From positions 372,001-436,000 of the forward strand of contig NZ_CP014608.1 of NCBI RefSeq assembly GCF_001586165.1: 64,000 bases of DNA, read 5' to 3'. Origin of the DNA: Obesumbacterium proteus (GTDB lineage Bacteria > Pseudomonadota > Gammaproteobacteria > Enterobacterales > Enterobacteriaceae). The number at the start of each line of letters is the position of its first letter. Position 1 is the first letter of the stretch. The position numbers and the translations under genes are program-made. The notes under the pieces are model-generated. The model made no database searches. It was not told the DNA's origin and worked only from the letters and a program-made list of their open reading frames with translations. This document shows positions 20,574-29,515 of this stretch, in pieces.

Positions 20574-21187
20574 ACCTTGTCCTCAAGCTGAGAAAGTCGC
20601 TTATCCAGACTTTCCATCTGACGATTGACGGCATCAACCTCTTCGTTAAACCACGCCGCTTCCAATGCGCCCGGAGCCACACGCCACTCTTCGGTCATCG
20701 CTTGGCCAATATACTGCTGCTGGCGTTTACAGCCCGTGGCAATAAACCCAGCGCTTTTACGCAAAAATTGGCTCATCCCCTCAGCAACAATATCGCCCGT
20801 ATACGGCGCTAGCAGCTCAGCAGGATCCCATTCAGCTAAATCCAACAGACCAATGAACTGTTGCACAACCTGAATATCGCCTTCTACATTTAAATCACCG
20901 GAACGAATAAGCGCAGTCAGTTGCTGACGATCGCGCAGTTCAGGCAACACGGATAGCCTCGTCGTGACGCTACAATCCGTGTTGTCTTCCCATGCGCCTA
21001 AAACATCCAAGCGACTCTCACTAAAAACCAAATAGAGCGGTGAGTTTATTTCCTTAACGAAAACACCCAGCACTTTACCTGTCAGGCGCTGACGAGCGCT
21101 GTTTAGCGCCCGATCGCGGTACAAGATTCGGTTGAGCGCCGTTTCAATCGCACCAGTCAATAATGGGTTTAGCAATGGGGTCAGCAT
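20570..21187 (-). CDS. ubiJ: ubiquinone biosynthesis accessory factor UbiJ
   Basis: A 205-residue SCP2-domain protein (E. coli 201) that binds lipid intermediates and organises the Ubi metabolon with UbiK. The N-terminal SCP2-like domain runs to about residue 120, and a C-terminal helix (EVDAVNRQMESLDKRLSQLEDKV) can form a coiled coil. In E. coli the small RNA EsrE overlaps this gene; I cannot confirm an equivalent. Lies 13 bases after ubiE. Confidence 0.93.
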   Translation of the reverse strand: MLTPLLNPLLTGAIETALNRILYRDRALNSARQRLTGKVLGVFVKEINSPLYLVFSESRLDVLGAWEDNTDCSVTTRLSVLPELRDRQQLTALIRSGDLNVEGDIQVVQQFIGLLDLAEWDPAELLAPYTGDIVAEGMSQFLRKSAGFIATGCKRQQQYIGQAMTEEWRVAPGALEAAWFNEEVDAVNRQMESLDKRLSQLEDKV

Positions 21188-21200
21188 AGCGATCCTTCAG

Positions 21201-21956
21201 TTAAAACTTGTAACCACGATGTAGAGCAACAATCCCACCGGTTAAGTTGAAATACGTGGTGTTTTCAAAACCTGCGTCATCCATCATGGATTTCAGCGTT
21301 TCTTGATCGGGGTGCATACGGATAGATTCTGCCAAATAACGATAGCTTTCAGAATCATGCGCAACCAGCTCGCCAATTTTTGGCAAGATGTGGAATGAAT
21401 AAGCATCATAAGCTTTATTCAGCGGCTCAAGTAACGGCTTAGAGAATTCCAGCACCAGCAAGCGTCCACCCGGCTTCAACACACGATACATAGAACGCAG
21501 CGCTTTATCTTTATCGGTTACGTTACGCAGGCCAAAGGCAATGGTAATGCAGTCAAAATGGTTATCAGGGAACGGCAGCGCTTCAGCGTTCGCTTGAACG
21601 TAGTTGATATTGCCAATTACGCCCAGATTGCGCAGTTTTTCGCGACCAATCTTCAACATGGAATCGTTGATATCCGCTAGAACAACTTCGCCCTGCTCGC
21701 CCACAATGCGTGAAAATTTCGCAGCCAAATCGCCCGTACCACCGGCAAGATCAAGCACCTTTTGCCCACGACGAACGCCGCTGCAATCAATGGTAAAACG
21801 CTTCCAAACCCGATGGATGCCAAATGACATGAGATCATTCATCAAGTCGTACTTTGCCGCAACGGAGTGGAATACCTGAGCAACTTTGCTCGCTTTTTCA
21901 GTGGTGGCGACGGTTTTGAAACCGAAATGAGTGGTTTCCGGCGTTTGATCTACCAT
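21201..21956 (-). CDS. ubiE: ubiquinone/menaquinone C-methyltransferase UbiE
   Basis: SAM-dependent methyltransferase used in both ubiquinone and menaquinone pathways. 251 residues, as in E. coli. Signature motifs: LDLAGGTGDLAAKFS (SAM-binding), AFGLRNVTDKDKALRSMYRVLKPGG. First gene of ubiE-ubiJ-ubiB, with a 103-base gap after rmuC. Confidence 0.97.
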   Translation of the reverse strand: MVDQTPETTHFGFKTVATTEKASKVAQVFHSVAAKYDLMNDLMSFGIHRVWKRFTIDCSGVRRGQKVLDLAGGTGDLAAKFSRIVGEQGEVVLADINDSMLKIGREKLRNLGVIGNINYVQANAEALPFPDNHFDCITIAFGLRNVTDKDKALRSMYRVLKPGGRLLVLEFSKPLLEPLNKAYDAYSFHILPKIGELVAHDSESYRYLAESIRMHPDQETLKSMMDDAGFENTTYFNLTGGIVALHRGYKF

Positions 21957-22059
21957 TTTTTCTTAGCCTGCTTTTAATCTGATTGATTGTGAATCTACGC
22001 GATTAAGCACTGCTCGGTGGTGCGAACAGTGCTCGGCCTAGTCGAAGCAAGGAGCAGTG

Positions 22060-23592
22060 TTAATCATCGAGTCCGTTTGCGACTCTTATGGCAGGTTGCT
22101 GGGCAGCGTAATCCGCAGGTTCAGCAAACTCCTCATCTTCGGGTTCATTTTCCAGTCGGGCTTCTTCAGCAAGTGAAGGGCTAATTGGCCGTTTCACTTC
22201 CACTCCCAGAGTACGGAAACTCTCGACTTGTCCTATCAGATTACCACGGCCTTGCGCCAGTTTGTTCATTGCCTGACGATAACTTGCCTGTGATTTATCC
22301 AGACTCTGTCCCAGAGATTCCATATCATCGACGAATAAGCGCATTTTATCGTATAGCTTCGATGCACGATCGGCGATCTTCTGCGCATTTTGGCTTTGAT
22401 GTTCATAGCGCCATAAATTGCTGATAGTGCGCAATGCAACTAATAAGGTCGTCGGACTAACCAGCATGATGTTATGCCTTAATGCTTCGCTAATCAGCTC
22501 AGGTTCGCGATCAATCGCTGCCAAAAATGCAGGCTCAACGGGGATAAACATCAAAACATAATCCAGCGAGCGCAATCCGGGCAGCTGCTGATAATCTTTA
22601 CGACCTAGCTGGCGAATATGTCCTTTAACCGAAGCGACATGTTCTTGCAGCGCTAACTCCCGCACCGCATCATCTTCAGCATTAAAGTAGCGTTCATAAG
22701 CCACCAGCGACATCTTGGCATCAACCACCACGTCTTTACCCTGTGGAAGACGCACAATCACATCTGGCTGCATGCGGTTATTTGCACCAACCTGCACACT
22801 CACCTGCGTTTGATATTCATATCCTTCACGCAGACCCGAGGCCTCTAAAACGCGGCTGAGTACCACCTCTCCCCAGTTACCCTGCGTTTTGTTATCTCCT
22901 TTCAAGGCCTTAGTCAGGTTGACGGCCTCACGCGCCATTTGCGCATTCAACTGCTGGAGATTACGAATTTCATGAGCTAGCGTATGTCGCTCTCGCGATT
23001 CTTGTCCAAAGCTCTCTTGCACCTGACGACGAAAGCCATCGAGCTGTTCGCGCAACGGGCTTAGCAAGCCATTCAGGCTTTGGCGATTCTGTTCTTCAAC
23101 GCGCTTTCCACTCTGCTCAAAAATGCGGTTAGCGAGATTTTCGAACTGGGCACTCAGGCGCTGCTCGCTATTAATCAGCAAGCGCTGCTTTTCTTCAGCC
23201 CCCAGTCGAGTTTCTTCTAGGCGAATCGTCACCTCGCGCAGTTCGGCTTCCTGCGCGCTATTAACTTCACGCAGAGCGCGAAGTTCTTGATTCAGTTGTT
23301 CATATTCATCACGCCAGATCGACTGTTGGTTTAGCTTCTCCTGCGTCGCTGCATATTGGCTATATAACGTGCGTAGTTCTTGTTCTTTCTCTCGCACCTG
23401 TTGCTCTTGTTGCTGGCGTTGCTGAATCAGCGTCTGCTGTTCTTGCTGATACTGCGAAATTTCCTGCTGATGCAGGCGCAAGTCGCCTTCCAGCGTCAAT
23501 CGATGCTGTTGCATACGCAAACTTGCCAGTAACCAACCCAGTAGCAGACCAACAACGCCGCCCGCTAAACCATAAAATATGCTGGAATCCAC
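22060..23592 (-). CDS. rmuC: DNA recombination protein RmuC
   Basis: Membrane-anchored protein with a long coiled coil and a C-terminal RmuC nuclease-like domain, reported to limit inversions at short repeats. An N-terminal hydrophobic anchor (FYGLAGGVVGLLLGWLLAS) is followed by a Gln-rich coiled coil (about residues 20-200) and the conserved domain (NWGEVVLSRVLEASGLREGYEY, RMQPDVIVRLPQGKDVVVDAKMSLVAYE). I chose GTG 23592 behind GGAGG, giving 510 residues against 475 in E. coli; a longer GTG start at 23628 is possible. A LexA-like box lies 49-64 bases upstream. Confidence 0.93.
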   Translation of the reverse strand: MDSSIFYGLAGGVVGLLLGWLLASLRMQQHRLTLEGDLRLHQQEISQYQQEQQTLIQQRQQQEQQVREKEQELRTLYSQYAATQEKLNQQSIWRDEYEQLNQELRALREVNSAQEAELREVTIRLEETRLGAEEKQRLLINSEQRLSAQFENLANRIFEQSGKRVEEQNRQSLNGLLSPLREQLDGFRRQVQESFGQESRERHTLAHEIRNLQQLNAQMAREAVNLTKALKGDNKTQGNWGEVVLSRVLEASGLREGYEYQTQVSVQVGANNRMQPDVIVRLPQGKDVVVDAKMSLVAYERYFNAEDDAVRELALQEHVASVKGHIRQLGRKDYQQLPGLRSLDYVLMFIPVEPAFLAAIDREPELISEALRHNIMLVSPTTLLVALRTISNLWRYEHQSQNAQKIADRASKLYDKMRLFVDDMESLGQSLDKSQASYRQAMNKLAQGRGNLIGQVESFRTLGVEVKRPISPSLAEEARLENEPEDEEFAEPADYAAQQPAIRVANGLDD

Positions 23593-23640
23593 CCTGCCTC
23601 CGCCTTGATGACTTTTTCTGAACGTCACGGTAATAATATA

Positions 23641-23656
23641 CTGTATGGATGTCCAG
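23641..23656. promoter_or_regulatory. candidate LexA box upstream of rmuC
   Basis: CTGTATGGATGTCCAG fits the CTG-N10-CAG LexA core. Read toward rmuC it is immediately followed by TATATTATT, so ATACAGTATA matches one LexA half-site fully while the other half (CTGG for CTGT) is imperfect. Candidate only. Confidence 0.35.
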
Positions 23657-23713
23657 AGCGAGTAAGCAAAGTCTGCGAGACAGCGCGCAAAGTGCTATGA
23701 AACGTAGCGAAAC

Positions 23714-24244
23714 TCAGTCAAGCCAGCCGTTTAACCATTGAATGCCAAAAGCGCCGGGAGCCAGCATGGCAAATCCCCACAGGATGGCCGAGAGTAAATT
23801 TGCCAGTTGGAAATACCGCTTCGGCATCCCACAAATCCCCGCCACCAGCGGAACAACAGCACGCAGTGGGCCAAAAAATCGGCCAATAAATACGCCCCAT
23901 GTTCCCCAGCGTTCAAAGAATGCATGCCCGCGTACCATCAAATGCGGATGACGAGAAAGCGGCCACATGTGCTCAACCTGATGCTGATAGCGATCGCCAA
24001 ACCAGTATGAGACCCAATCGCCCATAAAAGCGCCGACGCTCGCGGCAATCCACAGCGGCCAGAATGCGATCCCGCTTTCTCCGACGAGCGCACCTAGCCC
24101 AAGCAAAATCACCGTTGCAGGTAATAACAGTGACAAAAATGCCAGCGACTCGCCGAAAGCTAAAAAGAAAACAATCGGAATAGCCCAATGTTCATGGTTA
24201 CGCACAAATTCAACCACGACCTGAATAATGCTATCTAACGTCAC
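23714..24244 (-). CDS. DedA family membrane protein
   Basis: DedA/VTT-fold integral membrane protein; E. coli relatives such as YabI and YqjA act in membrane homeostasis and lipid-carrier or proton-linked transport. DedA motifs seen: ESLAFLSLLLPATVILLGLGALVG near the N-terminus, GDWVSYWFG, and FIGRFFGPLRAVVPLVAG. GTG 24244 (VTLDSII, AAGAG upstream) is preferred, giving 176 residues. The longest frame begins at TTG 24313 just after a terminator stem and is unlikely. This is shorter than E. coli YabI (254) and lacks its extra C-terminal helices. Not in the E. coli rmuC-udp interval. Confidence 0.85.
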   Translation of the reverse strand: MTLDSIIQVVVEFVRNHEHWAIPIVFFLAFGESLAFLSLLLPATVILLGLGALVGESGIAFWPLWIAASVGAFMGDWVSYWFGDRYQHQVEHMWPLSRHPHLMVRGHAFFERWGTWGVFIGRFFGPLRAVVPLVAGICGMPKRYFQLANLLSAILWGFAMLAPGAFGIQWLNGWLD

Positions 24245-24317
24245 GGCGTCGTTCTCTTGAATAGGGTTGTCTTGGCAGGATACGGCATCAAAGCGGCGTT
24301 GTGGATTAACCAAAAAT

Positions 24318-24341
24318 AAACGGCCGATAAATCGGCCGTTT
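24318..24341 (-). terminator. terminator of the cstA-type gene
   Basis: Near-perfect palindrome with arms ACGGCCGA and TCGGCCGT. On the minus strand it is followed by TTTATTTTT. Confidence 0.85.
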
Positions 24342-24364
24342 AGATAGTAGTCAAACTTAATGAT

Positions 24365-26173
24365 TTATGCTGTTGCGGTCGTCTGTTCAGCACGCAGCTC
24401 TTTGCCACGTACAGACCACAGTTCACGCCATTTACGCAGAGCAGAGATCAGGATAATCACACCCAACACCATCATGATGATTGAGATGGTGCCGTTGAAG
24501 ATGTTGTAACCTTTCGCCGCAGAGTTGAAATAGACGTTTTTAATCATCCAGTAACCGGCATAGTTTACGGTTACGAACAGGTACGCTAACGGGATAACGC
24601 AGGTCAGCATATACACGCGTTTGGTCGCCAAGCGCAGGATAATCGTTGCACCGATAATCAGACCCACAGAAGCCATCAACTGGTTGGATACACCAAACAA
24701 CGCCCACACCGAGTTAATATCACCGGAGTTCAGCAGGTAGCCCCACAACGCACAGGCGATGATAGAGCAGAAGATTGAGCCTGGCAGCCAGTCAGTACGT
24801 TTCAGCGGAGCCCACGGGTCACCCAAGAAATCTTGCAGCAGGTAACGTGCTACGCGAGTACCGGAGTCAACCGCGGTCAGAATAAATACCGCTTCAAACA
24901 TGATGACGAACTGGAAGAAGTAAGAAGCCAAATTGCTAAACCATGGCACACGGATAAAGATATCCGTCATACCCACCGCCAGCGTAACGGCACCGCCGGT
25001 ACGGCCATAGAGATCCAAACCAATCTCTTCGCTCAGTTTAGGCAAGTGAACCACTTCCATGCCTAACCCAGCCCACGCTTCTGCGCTGGAGTTAATCGCA
25101 AAGTAGTCAGCAGGATGCAGAGAAGTTGCTGCAATCAGCGCCATCACGCCAACCACACACTCTGCCAGCATCGCACCAAAACCAACCGGCAGGATATCGC
25201 TCCATTTGTCGATCTGTTTTGGCGTAGTACCAGAACCGATAAACGCATGGAAACCAGAGATTGCGCCACAGGCGATGGTGATAGAGATGAACGGCCACAC
25301 TGGACCAGCCAGAACCGGGCCACCGCCGTGGATGAACTGAGTCACCGCAGGGAACTGGATTTCTGGGTTAATGAAGATAACGCCGATAACCAACGCGCCA
25401 AACACGCCGATTTTCATAAAGCTAGAAAGGTAACCGCGTGGCGTCAACAGCATCCATACCGGTAACGCCGTTGCAAAGAATGCATAGGCAGGCAGCAACA
25501 GGCTTACGGTCGTGGCTTTAAACGTCAACCACTCGCCAAAAGTCGTATTTTGAATATGCGGGCCGAAGAATACGCAGGCCATAATAGCTGCGATACCCAC
25601 GTAAGTTGCGCCCTTCATGCTGCCGGTCACACGTTCCCATAGACCTACGCCAATCGCGATAGGAATGGTCATGAATACGGCGAAAGTCCCCCAAGGGTTA
25701 CGTTCCAGCGCATGCACCACCACCATCGACAAACCTGCCATGGTAATCGTGATGATGAACAGCATGGCTAAACCGGTACACCAGCCAGCAATCGGCCCCA
25801 GTTCAGATTTAGCCACTTCAGATAGGGATTTACCCTGGTGTTTCATGGAAGCGAACAGCACCACGGTATCATGCACCGCACCGCCGACCACACAGCCGAT
25901 CAGCAGCCAGAGGAAGCTCGGCAGATAGCCGAACTGCGCCGCCAGAACCGGACCAACCAAAGGTCCCGCCGCGGCGATAGCCGCAAAGTGACTACCAAAG
26001 TTAACCCATTTTTTGGTAGGTACGTAATCTTTCCCGTCTTCAAAGGTATGTGATGGAGTCACTTCGTTATCATCTGCACGCAGTACCTTTTTTACGAAAA
26101 AGATACCGTATAAACGGTAGCAGATCGTAAGGATACACAGCGTAGCAATAACGAATGTAATTGCGTGTTGCAT
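24365..26173 (-). CDS. CstA family carbon-starvation/pyruvate transporter (short form)
   Basis: Integral membrane protein of the CstA family, whose E. coli members CstA and BtsT take up peptides and pyruvate. Signature segments: GPLVGPVLAAQFGYLPSFLW, GCVVGGAVHDTVVLFAS, GFHAFIGSGTTPKQ, WALFGVSNQLMA. 602 residues, about 100 shorter than E. coli CstA (701) or BtsT (716), with many hydrophobic spans. Not found at this place in E. coli. Monocistronic with its own terminator (24318-24341) and a leader hairpin over the Shine-Dalgarno (26185-26201). Substrate is inferred from family only. Confidence 0.88.
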   Translation of the reverse strand: MQHAITFVIATLCILTICYRLYGIFFVKKVLRADDNEVTPSHTFEDGKDYVPTKKWVNFGSHFAAIAAAGPLVGPVLAAQFGYLPSFLWLLIGCVVGGAVHDTVVLFASMKHQGKSLSEVAKSELGPIAGWCTGLAMLFIITITMAGLSMVVVHALERNPWGTFAVFMTIPIAIGVGLWERVTGSMKGATYVGIAAIMACVFFGPHIQNTTFGEWLTFKATTVSLLLPAYAFFATALPVWMLLTPRGYLSSFMKIGVFGALVIGVIFINPEIQFPAVTQFIHGGGPVLAGPVWPFISITIACGAISGFHAFIGSGTTPKQIDKWSDILPVGFGAMLAECVVGVMALIAATSLHPADYFAINSSAEAWAGLGMEVVHLPKLSEEIGLDLYGRTGGAVTLAVGMTDIFIRVPWFSNLASYFFQFVIMFEAVFILTAVDSGTRVARYLLQDFLGDPWAPLKRTDWLPGSIFCSIIACALWGYLLNSGDINSVWALFGVSNQLMASVGLIIGATIILRLATKRVYMLTCVIPLAYLFVTVNYAGYWMIKNVYFNSAAKGYNIFNGTISIIMMVLGVIILISALRKWRELWSVRGKELRAEQTTATA

Positions 26174-26184
26174 AGTTATTATCT

Positions 26185-26201
26185 CCTGAGGATTTCTCAG
26201 G
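26185..26201 (-). promoter_or_regulatory. leader hairpin overlapping the cstA-type ribosome binding site
   Basis: CCTGAG-AAATC-CTCAGG on the minus strand, with the Shine-Dalgarno AGGAG (26187-26183) partly inside the downstream arm. Folding would hide part of the ribosome binding site. E. coli cstA is repressed by CsrA at its leader; whether CsrA binds here is unknown. Confidence 0.4.
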
Positions 26202-26289
26202 CGCTAACATACTGGAGGGCTATTTGTGGAGAGGGTTGAATTTGGTTAAGCGGCGTTTTGGTTACGTAAGCGGTATGAAAAATGGATTG

Positions 26290-26311
26290 AGTGGAGCCGA
26301 AAGGCTCCACT
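26290..26311 (-). terminator. hairpin after the phosphatase gene
   Basis: Nine-base stem AGTGGAGCC/GGCTCCACT with a tetraloop (TTTC on the minus strand). Downstream on the minus strand is CAATCCATTTTT, a delayed T-run, so termination may be partial. Confidence 0.55.
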
Positions 26312-26330
26312 TGCTTTAAAAATCGAAGAT

Positions 26331-27119
26331 TTACGGCTCAAGGAACTGTTGCTGAAGTTGTGATCTCACCTGCATATTTAGCCCATATTCTTGTTCCAGC
26401 CAGCGATCAACCGTGCTGTATTTCTCTTTGATCGCATCCAATGCCGTCACCAAAAATTCCTCACGAGCAGACAAGACGTGAGAAAATTGCCCCAGCGCTT
26501 TTTCGTTCAATTTGATAGACAGGTAATCCAGCATTTGGCTGCGGAACGGCGCTAGCGTAGTTTCAGTTAACAGATAATCTTCCATCACCGTTGCTTCATC
26601 GGCGCCTAAGGCAAACAGCACCAACGCGGAGCCCACGCCCGTTCTATCTTTACCTACCGCACAGTGCTGCACAATCGCGCCTTCCTCACCGCTTTGCAGC
26701 AAGGTGCTTAACAGCTGATAAGCATGGTTGCTGAAAGGTAAACGGCGATAGAGCTCCAGCATAAACGCGTTTGCATCAAAAGATTCCAACGCCTCACTGG
26801 TCAGTTTCTCCAGATTGGCATTCACCTCGGTACTCAGCGGATTGGCGGGCAAATTGATATAGCGCACCGCATCCCACAGCACATCAGGCTTGTTAGACAC
26901 TTCATCGGCATCGCGATAGTCGAGGATATTTTTAATTGGTACATCTTGCAGGTAGCTCAAATCTTTGTCCGTAAGGCGATCTAACGCGCCCGAACGGAAC
27001 AACTTACCACGTTTAACCCGACGTCCATCGGCAGCCAGATAGCCGCCCATGTCACGGAAATTAACGCCGCCTTCCAATGGGGCCAAGGAGGGATGCAAAA
27101 AAATAGTGGCTGTCATCAT
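26331..27119 (-). CDS. tyrosine/dual-specificity protein phosphatase, IphP family
   Basis: A 262-residue phosphatase of the Y_phosphatase3/IphP type. The P-loop HCAVGKDRTGVG (CX5R with following GKDRTG) supplies the cysteine nucleophile and arginine. The N-terminal NFRDMGGY and RSGALDRLTDKD motifs match the family. Relatives act on phosphotyrosine, phosphoserine or phosphoinositides; the substrate here is unknown. No signal peptide seen, so cytoplasmic. Two adjacent ATGs (27119 and 27116) are possible; AGAGG favours the second by spacing. Not part of the E. coli locus. Confidence 0.85.
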   Translation of the reverse strand: MMTATIFLHPSLAPLEGGVNFRDMGGYLAADGRRVKRGKLFRSGALDRLTDKDLSYLQDVPIKNILDYRDADEVSNKPDVLWDAVRYINLPANPLSTEVNANLEKLTSEALESFDANAFMLELYRRLPFSNHAYQLLSTLLQSGEEGAIVQHCAVGKDRTGVGSALVLFALGADEATVMEDYLLTETTLAPFRSQMLDYLSIKLNEKALGQFSHVLSAREEFLVTALDAIKEKYSTVDRWLEQEYGLNMQVRSQLQQQFLEP

Positions 27120-27212
27120 GACCTCTTATTATTTTAGATTATCACTCCCACCTTATCAGATTCAGTGAAAAACGGTAAAACCCCGCCGCACTGAATCCCA
27201 AAAGCCAACAGA

Positions 27213-28052
27213 TTACTCAGGCTTATTCACACCACCATAGGCTGCAAACCATGCCAACATACGCTCCCACCCGTCTTTTGCCGCCTCAGCGTTGTAGCTT
27301 GGGCGATAGTCGGCATAAAAGGCGTGACCCGCCTGTGGGTAAACAATAATCTCCGCCGTTGCATTAGCTGCACGTAGCGATTGGCGCATAGTTTCCACCG
27401 TTTCTTGCGGAATACTGTCATCCAAACCACCGTATAGCCCTAACATCGGCGCGCTGAGCTCTGCGGCAACGTCTACAGGATGCTTAGGCGACGTTAGCGT
27501 TTTGTCTCCCACAAAGCGTCCGTACCACGCAACCCCCGCTTTAAGCTGTGGATTATGCGCGCCATATAGCCACGTAATACGCCCACCCCAGCAGAATCCA
27601 GTGATATACAGACGACTAGCATCACCACCGTGACGAGCCGCCCAATGTGCCGCGTGGTCTAAATCACCCAACACCTGTTTGTCTGGCACTTTGCTGACGA
27701 GATTTTGAAATAGCGTTGGAATATCAGTGTAATCACTGGCTTCTCCCTGACGAAAATACAGCTCGGGCGCGATAGCCAAATAGCCCTGTTTGGCTAAACG
27801 GCGGCAGACATCTTGAATATGCTCATGCACACCGAATATCTCCTGCACGACCAGCACAATCGGCAGCGGGCCATCAGCATGCAGGGGTTTAGCTAAATAA
27901 GCAGGAAGATCGTCTCCCTGAGAAGGGATCGTGGTAAAGCCAGCATGCAAACCTTCATTATCGGTATGAACGGTAGTCTGGGCAATCGTGCCCGCAGCGG
28001 GGGAGAACGTAGATGGCGAGTTTACCAATGTGATGAGATCTTCAGTCTTCAT
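27213..28052 (-). CDS. dlhH: dienelactone hydrolase family protein
   Basis: Alpha/beta hydrolase orthologous to E. coli YsgA/DlhH, which lies beside udp and metE. The dienelactone hydrolase triad is visible: Cys in TGFCWGGR, Asp in GGLDDSIP, His in QAGHAFYAD. 279 residues from ATG 28052 (MKTEDLITL, GGGAG upstream), against 271 in E. coli; the longer open frame to 28226 runs through intergenic DNA. Natural substrate unknown. Divergent from udp. Confidence 0.92.
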   Translation of the reverse strand: MKTEDLITLVNSPSTFSPAAGTIAQTTVHTDNEGLHAGFTTIPSQGDDLPAYLAKPLHADGPLPIVLVVQEIFGVHEHIQDVCRRLAKQGYLAIAPELYFRQGEASDYTDIPTLFQNLVSKVPDKQVLGDLDHAAHWAARHGGDASRLYITGFCWGGRITWLYGAHNPQLKAGVAWYGRFVGDKTLTSPKHPVDVAAELSAPMLGLYGGLDDSIPQETVETMRQSLRAANATAEIIVYPQAGHAFYADYRPSYNAEAAKDGWERMLAWFAAYGGVNKPE

Positions 28053-28327
28053 GTAAAGCTCCCTGTCTGAATATATTGCAAGAATGTTAAGTATAAATAG
28101 CAATAATTTGTTTGCTTGAGAAGCAAACCCTAAATATTTGGCGTTACATCGCGACGATAAGCGCTCGCAGCGAACGTCGATGCAGCTTCGTGCCTGACGG
28201 GTATAAACAATCTGCTGGAAAGCCAAGACAACACATTATCACCCACCAAATGGCCGCTTAGCTGGCGAACACAAAATAGGCATGCCACACTGTTGGCGGT
28301 GAAAAAAACGGCTAACTCGCCACCTTA

Positions 28328-28343
28328 TGTGATTTCAATCACA
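28328..28343 (+). promoter_or_regulatory. distal CRP site of the udp promoter
   Basis: TGTGATTTCAATCACA is a perfect TGTGA-N6-TCACA site. Its centre is 52 bases from the proximal site, the same separation as the two CRP sites (-93.5 and -41.5) of E. coli udp. Confidence 0.85.
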
Positions 28344-28379
28344 ATTATTTGTCGTTCTTGTTATTGTTTCTTCATACGT

Positions 28380-28395
28380 AGTGATTTGAGTCACG
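28380..28395 (+). promoter_or_regulatory. proximal CRP site of the udp promoter
   Basis: AGTGATTTGAGTCACG (GTGA-N6-TCAC). If centred at -41.5, transcription begins near 28429 with TAGAGT (28417-28422) as the -10. In E. coli CytR binds between the two CRP sites; a weak T-rich candidate region lies here. Confidence 0.75.
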
Positions 28396-28470
28396 CATTT
28401 AGCCGATGAATTTCAGTAGAGTGCGTTTTTGTTCCTCCTTACAACTTATAGCAATGACAGAGGAGTCCGT

Positions 28471-29232
28471 ATGTCTAAGTCTGATGTTTTCCACCTTGGC
28501 CTCGTAAAAAGCGATCTGAAAGGCGCAACCTTGGCTATCGTTCCTGGTGATCCTGAGCGCGTAGAAAAAATTGCCAATTTGATGGATAACCCAGTTAAGC
28601 TGGCCTCGCATCGTGAATTCACGTCTTGGCGAGCAGAGCTAGACGGCAAATCTGTCATCGTTTGCTCAACCGGTATTGGCGGCCCATCCACCTCTATCGC
28701 CGTTGAAGAACTGGCACAGCTGGGTATTCGTACCTTCCTGCGCGTAGGTACCACTGGCGCAATTCAGCCACACATCAACGTGGGCGATGTCTTGGTCACC
28801 ACCGGTTCCGTGCGTTTAGATGGTGCGAGCCTGCACTTTGCCCCAATGGAATTCCCAGCCGTTGCTGACTTTACCTGTACAACCGCTCTGGTAGACGCCG
28901 CTAAGGCCGTTGGCGCAACCACCCACATCGGCGTAACCGCCTCTTCTGACACCTTCTATCCGGGTCAAGAGCGCTACGACACCTTCTCTGGCCGCGTAGT
29001 GAGCCGTTTCAAAGGCTCAATGAAAGAGTGGCAGGAAATGGGCGTGATGAACTTCGAGATGGAATCAGCGACTTTGCTGACCATGTGTGCAAGCCAAGGC
29101 CTGCGTGCAGGTATGGTTGCGGGCGTTATCGTCAACCGCACCCAGCAAGAAATTCCAAATGCAGAAACGATGAAGAAAACAGAATCTCACGCGGTGAAAA
29201 TCGTCGTTGAGGCCGCTCGTCGCCTGCTGTAG
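28471..29232 (+). CDS. udp: uridine phosphorylase
   Basis: Cleaves uridine with phosphate to uracil and ribose-1-phosphate in pyrimidine salvage. 253 residues, identical in length to E. coli, from ATG 28471 (MSKSDVFHLGL) with AGGAG ten bases upstream. Family motifs: IVPGDPERVEKIA, STGIGGPSTSIAVEELAQLG, RVGTTGAIQPHINVGD, NFEMESATLLTMCASQGLRAG. Monocistronic, controlled by CRP (two sites) and probably CytR. Confidence 0.97.
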   Translation: MSKSDVFHLGLVKSDLKGATLAIVPGDPERVEKIANLMDNPVKLASHREFTSWRAELDGKSVIVCSTGIGGPSTSIAVEELAQLGIRTFLRVGTTGAIQPHINVGDVLVTTGSVRLDGASLHFAPMEFPAVADFTCTTALVDAAKAVGATTHIGVTASSDTFYPGQERYDTFSGRVVSRFKGSMKEWQEMGVMNFEMESATLLTMCASQGLRAGMVAGVIVNRTQQEIPNAETMKKTESHAVKIVVEAARRLL

Positions 29233-29252
29233 TCGGTAGATTTCCAATTTGA

Positions 29253-29278
29253 AAGGGAGGCGAAAGCCTCCCTTTTTT
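29253..29278 (+). terminator. terminator of udp
   Basis: Stem AAGGGAGGC/GCCTCCCTT with a GAAA loop, followed by TTTT. Confidence 0.88.
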
Positions 29279-29486
29279 GATCCAAAAATAGCCCTTTCAA
29301 AATGTCGCTGGAATGCTGCTCGCATATCCTTACCAAAGTGGAAAAAATCATTTTTCATTGTTGGCCTACGCGCCTAATCTTCGTCACCAAGTCACTTTTC
29401 CAAGCTATCTCTACTCACTTATTTTTAGTGCCATGAACGATACGCTTATTGTTCGCCACCCTATGGCTGAATCACTTTGGTCAAAG

Positions 29487-29515
29487 TGTACATAGTACAT
29501 TCATGGGTGTACTAT
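29487..29515 (+). promoter_or_regulatory. candidate promoter of the toxin-antitoxin operon
   Basis: -35 TGTACA (29487-29492), 17-base spacer, -10 TACTAT (29510-29515). Both hexamers lie inside the two operator arms, so a bound repressor would block polymerase. Transcription would start near 29522. Confidence 0.5.

Larger units (their letters stand above)
28053..28470. other. dlhH-udp divergent regulatory region
   Basis: 418 bases without a gene. The udp-proximal half carries two CRP sites and the udp promoter. The dlhH-proximal half contains imperfect inverted repeats but nothing I can name. Confidence 0.75.
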
